Shown here one piece after another: positions 61,324-64,000 of a DNA stretch of 64,000 bases (its first letter is position 1; each line of letters opens with the position of its first letter). The stretch comes from Agapetus fuscipes (lineage: Eukaryota > Arthropoda > Insecta > Trichoptera > Glossosomatidae). Below the pieces are notes generated by a model, which saw nothing but the letters and a program-made list of their open reading frames with translations, had not been told where the DNA came from and did not search any database. The stretch is taken from NCBI GenBank assembly GCA_951799405.1, contig OX637339.1, forward strand, positions 1,240,001-1,304,000, written 5' to 3'. Position numbers and translations under genes: made by a program.

Positions 61324-62379
61324 TAGGGACTGGAAAATTTCGCGATCGCGATAAAACGAATTTATTCGCGAATTTTGATGTTTTTACGCGAATAACGCGA
61401 AATTTGAGGTTTTACGCAAATATCGCGAATTTATGTACTTTTGGTAGAAATTGTGCGAAAAAGTTGTTATGTGTCGCTTCTGCAACGCAACTATTTTGTG
61501 GGAAAGAAAAGATTCCTATGAAAACCCTTTGCAAGGTGCAAAGCACAGGAAAAATGGTCGGTGTTATAGCCGAGGGGGCCAAGTGGGCTGATCTTTCAAT
61601 GTTGAAACACGCTAGAACGCTAGACGCGGGGTTCGATCCCCGCCTGGGTCATTTGACCATAAATTTGACCCTGGTTCAACAAATGTAATTGGGTAATTAT
61701 AAATTAATAATTAATTAAAATGAACAATACTCGTAATGAATTTTTCATTAATGATATTAATACCTGTTTCTGGCCAGGCAGAGTAGGTTGGTGAATTGCA
61801 TTCCTATTCACAAATTTATTTTATTAAAAAAATAAATGATAAGCAGAACTGTCCTGGATATCCAAACAGACTTGAATCGTGACATCAATGAAATAGGAAA
61901 TCCATCAAGGAGTGAAGCTGCTGCTGGATTAGCCAAGAGCACAACTTGAGGCTTTCATAAAAGCCAACATTCCTCGAAAAAATTAGATAACCCTCATCTA
62001 GAGACTAAATGCACAAAAATTAAATATTCTAAAAGGATATTGCAGGGTATTCGGAGTGTCATTGAAATATTAATACTTTTTTCAATCAATGTTTTTTTGT
62101 AAGTTGTAACTCGTATTGATTCAGATGTTGTTTATTCATTGTTTTTGAAAGTACATATTGTTGTTTATATAATAAATTGTAAATATTAGTAATATCCATA
62201 GTTTTGCAAATACATAAACCTTTATTTCGATCAAATCAACCCTAAAAATTACACCGAATCTCCCTGTTTAACATGAAAAATAACGCGAATTTCCCTGTTT
62301 TTGAACAAAAATAACGCGAATTTCCCAAAAAAATAACGCGAATTTTGCAAAAAATAGCACCACTTTTTTCCAGTCCCTA
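61324..62379. mobile_element. hAT-type non-autonomous element, 1056 bp
   Basis: Ends TAGGGACTGGAAAA and TTTTCCAGTCCCTA, flanked by the 8-bp duplication CCTATAAG (61316-61323 and 62380-62387). Subterminal AACGCGAATTT words recur at both ends. No transposase. Contains a tRNA-like stretch at 61569-61665. Confidence 0.93.
61569..61665 (+). other. tRNA-like sequence (leucine/serine type), likely a SINE head
   Basis: TAGCCGAGGGGGCCAAGTGG resembles the D-arm region of class II tRNAs, and GCGGGGTTCGATCCCCGCCT forms a good T-arm with B box. The anticodon arm and acceptor stem cannot be closed convincingly, so I read it as tRNA-derived, not as a gene. Confidence 0.5.
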
Positions 62380-62387
62380 CCTATAAG

Positions 62388-62786
62388 TCAAGGAATATAA
62401 GCAATTAATTACATCCAGTTATAAAAAACAAGCACTAAAAAATCTACAAAACATGTATAAAAATGAAAATTGAGTCTTTGTCTTAGCCGCCTACATTACA
62501 GATCAGCCGCCATTTCTCTGTAATCTATAATAAGTCTAGTCTATCTAGTATGCATATAATCTATACATAACAGTCTGGTCAATAGCTAACGGACAAAGAA
62601 AGGACGGTGAAAGACTGACAAAGTGTATAATATGCAGTAATACCCTGACTTACGCTACCCTGTTTTACGCAAATGCGGAGGTACGCAGTTTTTCTTTTTG
62701 ATCATTTTGCTCATCGGCGTGTTCGGTTTACGACAAGTCTGATTGTGTTCCGTGTGGAATAACAATTCAGCCTCAGATCCTGAACA
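62388..62786. other. Repeat fragments
   Basis: It holds a single 36-bp satellite unit (62521-62565) and a possible Tigger-type left end (CAGTAATACCCTGACTTACG at 62635). No right partner is visible beyond the minisatellite. No gene. Confidence 0.45.
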
Positions 62787-63267
62787 AATCGATGGTATAA
62801 TAGAAGAAGTGATGAAGAATCGATGGTATAATAGAAGAAGTGATGAAGAATCGATGGTATAATAGAAGAAGTGATGAAGAATCGATGGTATAATAGAAGA
62901 AGTGATGAAGAATCGATGGTAAAATAGAAGAAGTGATGAAGAATCGATGGTATAATAGAAGAAACATGAAGAATCGATGGTTTAATAGAAGAAGTGATGA
63001 AGAATCGATGGTATAATAGAGGAAGTGATAAAGAATTGATGGTGTAATAGAAGAAGTGATAAAGAATTGATGGTGTAATAGAAGAGGTGATGAAGAATCG
63101 ATGGTTTAATAGAAGAAGTGATGAAGAATCGATGGTTTAATAGAAGAAGTGATGGAGAATCGATGGTATAATAGAAGAAGTGATGAAGAATCGATGGTAT
63201 AATAGAAGAAGTGATGAAGAATCGATGGTTTAATAGAAGAAGTGATGAAGAATCGATGGTATAATAG
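62787..63267 (+). repeat. 31-bp minisatellite, about 16 units
   Basis: Unit AATCGATGGTATAATAGAAG followed by AAGTGATGAAG, with variants (GGTTTAATAG, GGTGTAATAG, one unit shortened near 62965). It lies inside a possible Tigger-like remnant. Confidence 0.95.
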
Positions 63268-63438
63268 AGTTACGCGGTCTCACCTATTGTGCAAGTCCAG
63301 GATATCACTGTAACCTCCATAGAATTTGTCCCATACTATAATCCAAACACCCCGTTATTTCAAACCCTCCTGTGTTTTTAGGGGTTCAGATTAATGAGGC
63401 TTTTTGTATCGTCAATTAATTAAGGTAGGAAATCAGTA

Positions 63439-63563
63439 AATCTAAATCTAAGTTATAAAGACATGTATCATTTGAGATTCATATTAAATGCATTCCCACA
63501 AGCAGACATTCATAATTTTGCGCTAACACGTGCCGCATGTGGACCTACAATATAAAAACCCAA
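63439..63563 (-). repeat. TTAGA-tail dispersed repeat, partial copy
   Basis: AATCTAAATCTAAGTTATAA to ATATAAAAACCCAATTTTCC, then joined to a short reversed LINE-A piece (63565-63605, CATACCTTTCTCGGTC). Confidence 0.75.
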
Positions 63564-63605
63564 TTTTCCATCCATACCTTTCTCGGTCTTCCTCTACCAC
63601 GACAT

Positions 63606-64000
63606 CCAGGGACTATTCTTGCAACAAATACTTTCTTAATAAATGCTGTCAAAAATGTGATTGAAAAAGTATACCGTACTGGGGGTATTCATATAGCCAG
63701 AACATTCAGAAGCCAAAAGGTTAATCGGGGTAATTAAGTGTCATTGACCTGTTAGATTTTAAAAAATAACATGTGCGTACTTAGAACAGTTTGCCTGTGA
63801 AGAAAAAGGAAGTGTGTGTTGCCAGCGTGCTGTCATATTGTTTCTAAAAATAAAGAAGAGCGTTGCATAAGAAATTTCAATGCCACAGCGTTGAAATGCT
63901 GTGAGTCAGCCACTCATGTGACTTGTGAAAATAAGTGTATTGGGAGGAATTCTCTAAAAAAATTTTAGGTGTTAAAAAATGCCTTATTAGCCTCTATAAT
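63606..64000. other. No gene seen
   Basis: No recognisable ORF, repeat or RNA up to the window end. Confidence 0.35.

Noticed and set aside
60423..63267. CRISPR array
   Set aside because: The 36-bp and 31-bp repeats are directly adjacent, without unique spacers, and the genome is eukaryotic.

Overview
The window is AT-rich eukaryotic DNA. It looks like an insect genome, most likely lepidopteran or a close relative. I infer this from the copia-type element, the tRNA-derived SINEs, the Penelope and jockey-like retroelements, many TA-target DNA transposons, and an animal 5S rRNA-like sequence. There are no bacterial operons, CRISPR arrays or prophages. Most of the 64 kb is nested transposable elements (TEs) around a small family of multi-finger C2H2 zinc-finger genes.

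Layout. At 1.2-3.0 kb is zinc-finger gene 1 (minus strand, 14 intact fingers). A short TIR transposon, two tail-to-tail LINE fragments, two possible host exons (6.25-6.82 kb) and a hAT transposase relic follow. From 10.15 to 14.5 kb and again from 19.0 to 22.4 kb there is a duplicated block. Each copy holds a 37-bp tandem repeat, a reversed SINE and a zinc-finger gene (gene 2 with 19 fingers; gene 3 with 9 fingers, then a nonsense codon). At 22.9-24.2 kb lies the longer relative of the TIR transposon, with a 275-codon ORF of unknown function. At 24.9-25.6 and 27.3-28.1 kb there are two large inverted-repeat elements.

From 28.5 to 35.0 kb is zinc-finger gene 4 (plus strand), whose ancestral array had about 30 fingers. 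It is now split by a 627-bp solo LTR, two nonsense codons, a frameshift and a 2.8-kb pogo-type transposon, so its decay can be read step by step. A copia element with LTRs that look identical (39.3-43.8 kb) sits inside an older TA-target transposon (38.8-44.2 kb). A 200-bp run of N lies at 45180-45379.

From 45.8 to 50.4 kb are two Penelope-like (GIY-YIG) relics and three hammerhead-ribozyme-like motifs, a probable MCRIP-type host exon, a 5S rRNA-like sequence fused to a tRNA-derived SINE, and several small MITEs. From 50.5 to 58.2 kb is one nearly complete jockey-like LINE, split by a second LINE (15-bp target duplication) and by a 2.5-kb insertion that carries a 410-bp tandem array and a Helitron-like 3' hairpin. 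The last 6 kb holds LINE and SINE fragments, a 36-bp satellite with an 8-unit higher-order repeat, a hAT element with an 8-bp target duplication, and a 31-bp minisatellite.

A single dispersed repeat of about 250 bp, with a (TTAGA)n tail, occurs at least 15 times and is the target of several other insertions. The zinc-finger genes share a conserved N-terminal region and upstream region. They probably encode DNA-binding nuclear proteins; no cellular target can be read from the sequence. Copies, breaks and coordinates were judged by eye, without alignment software.
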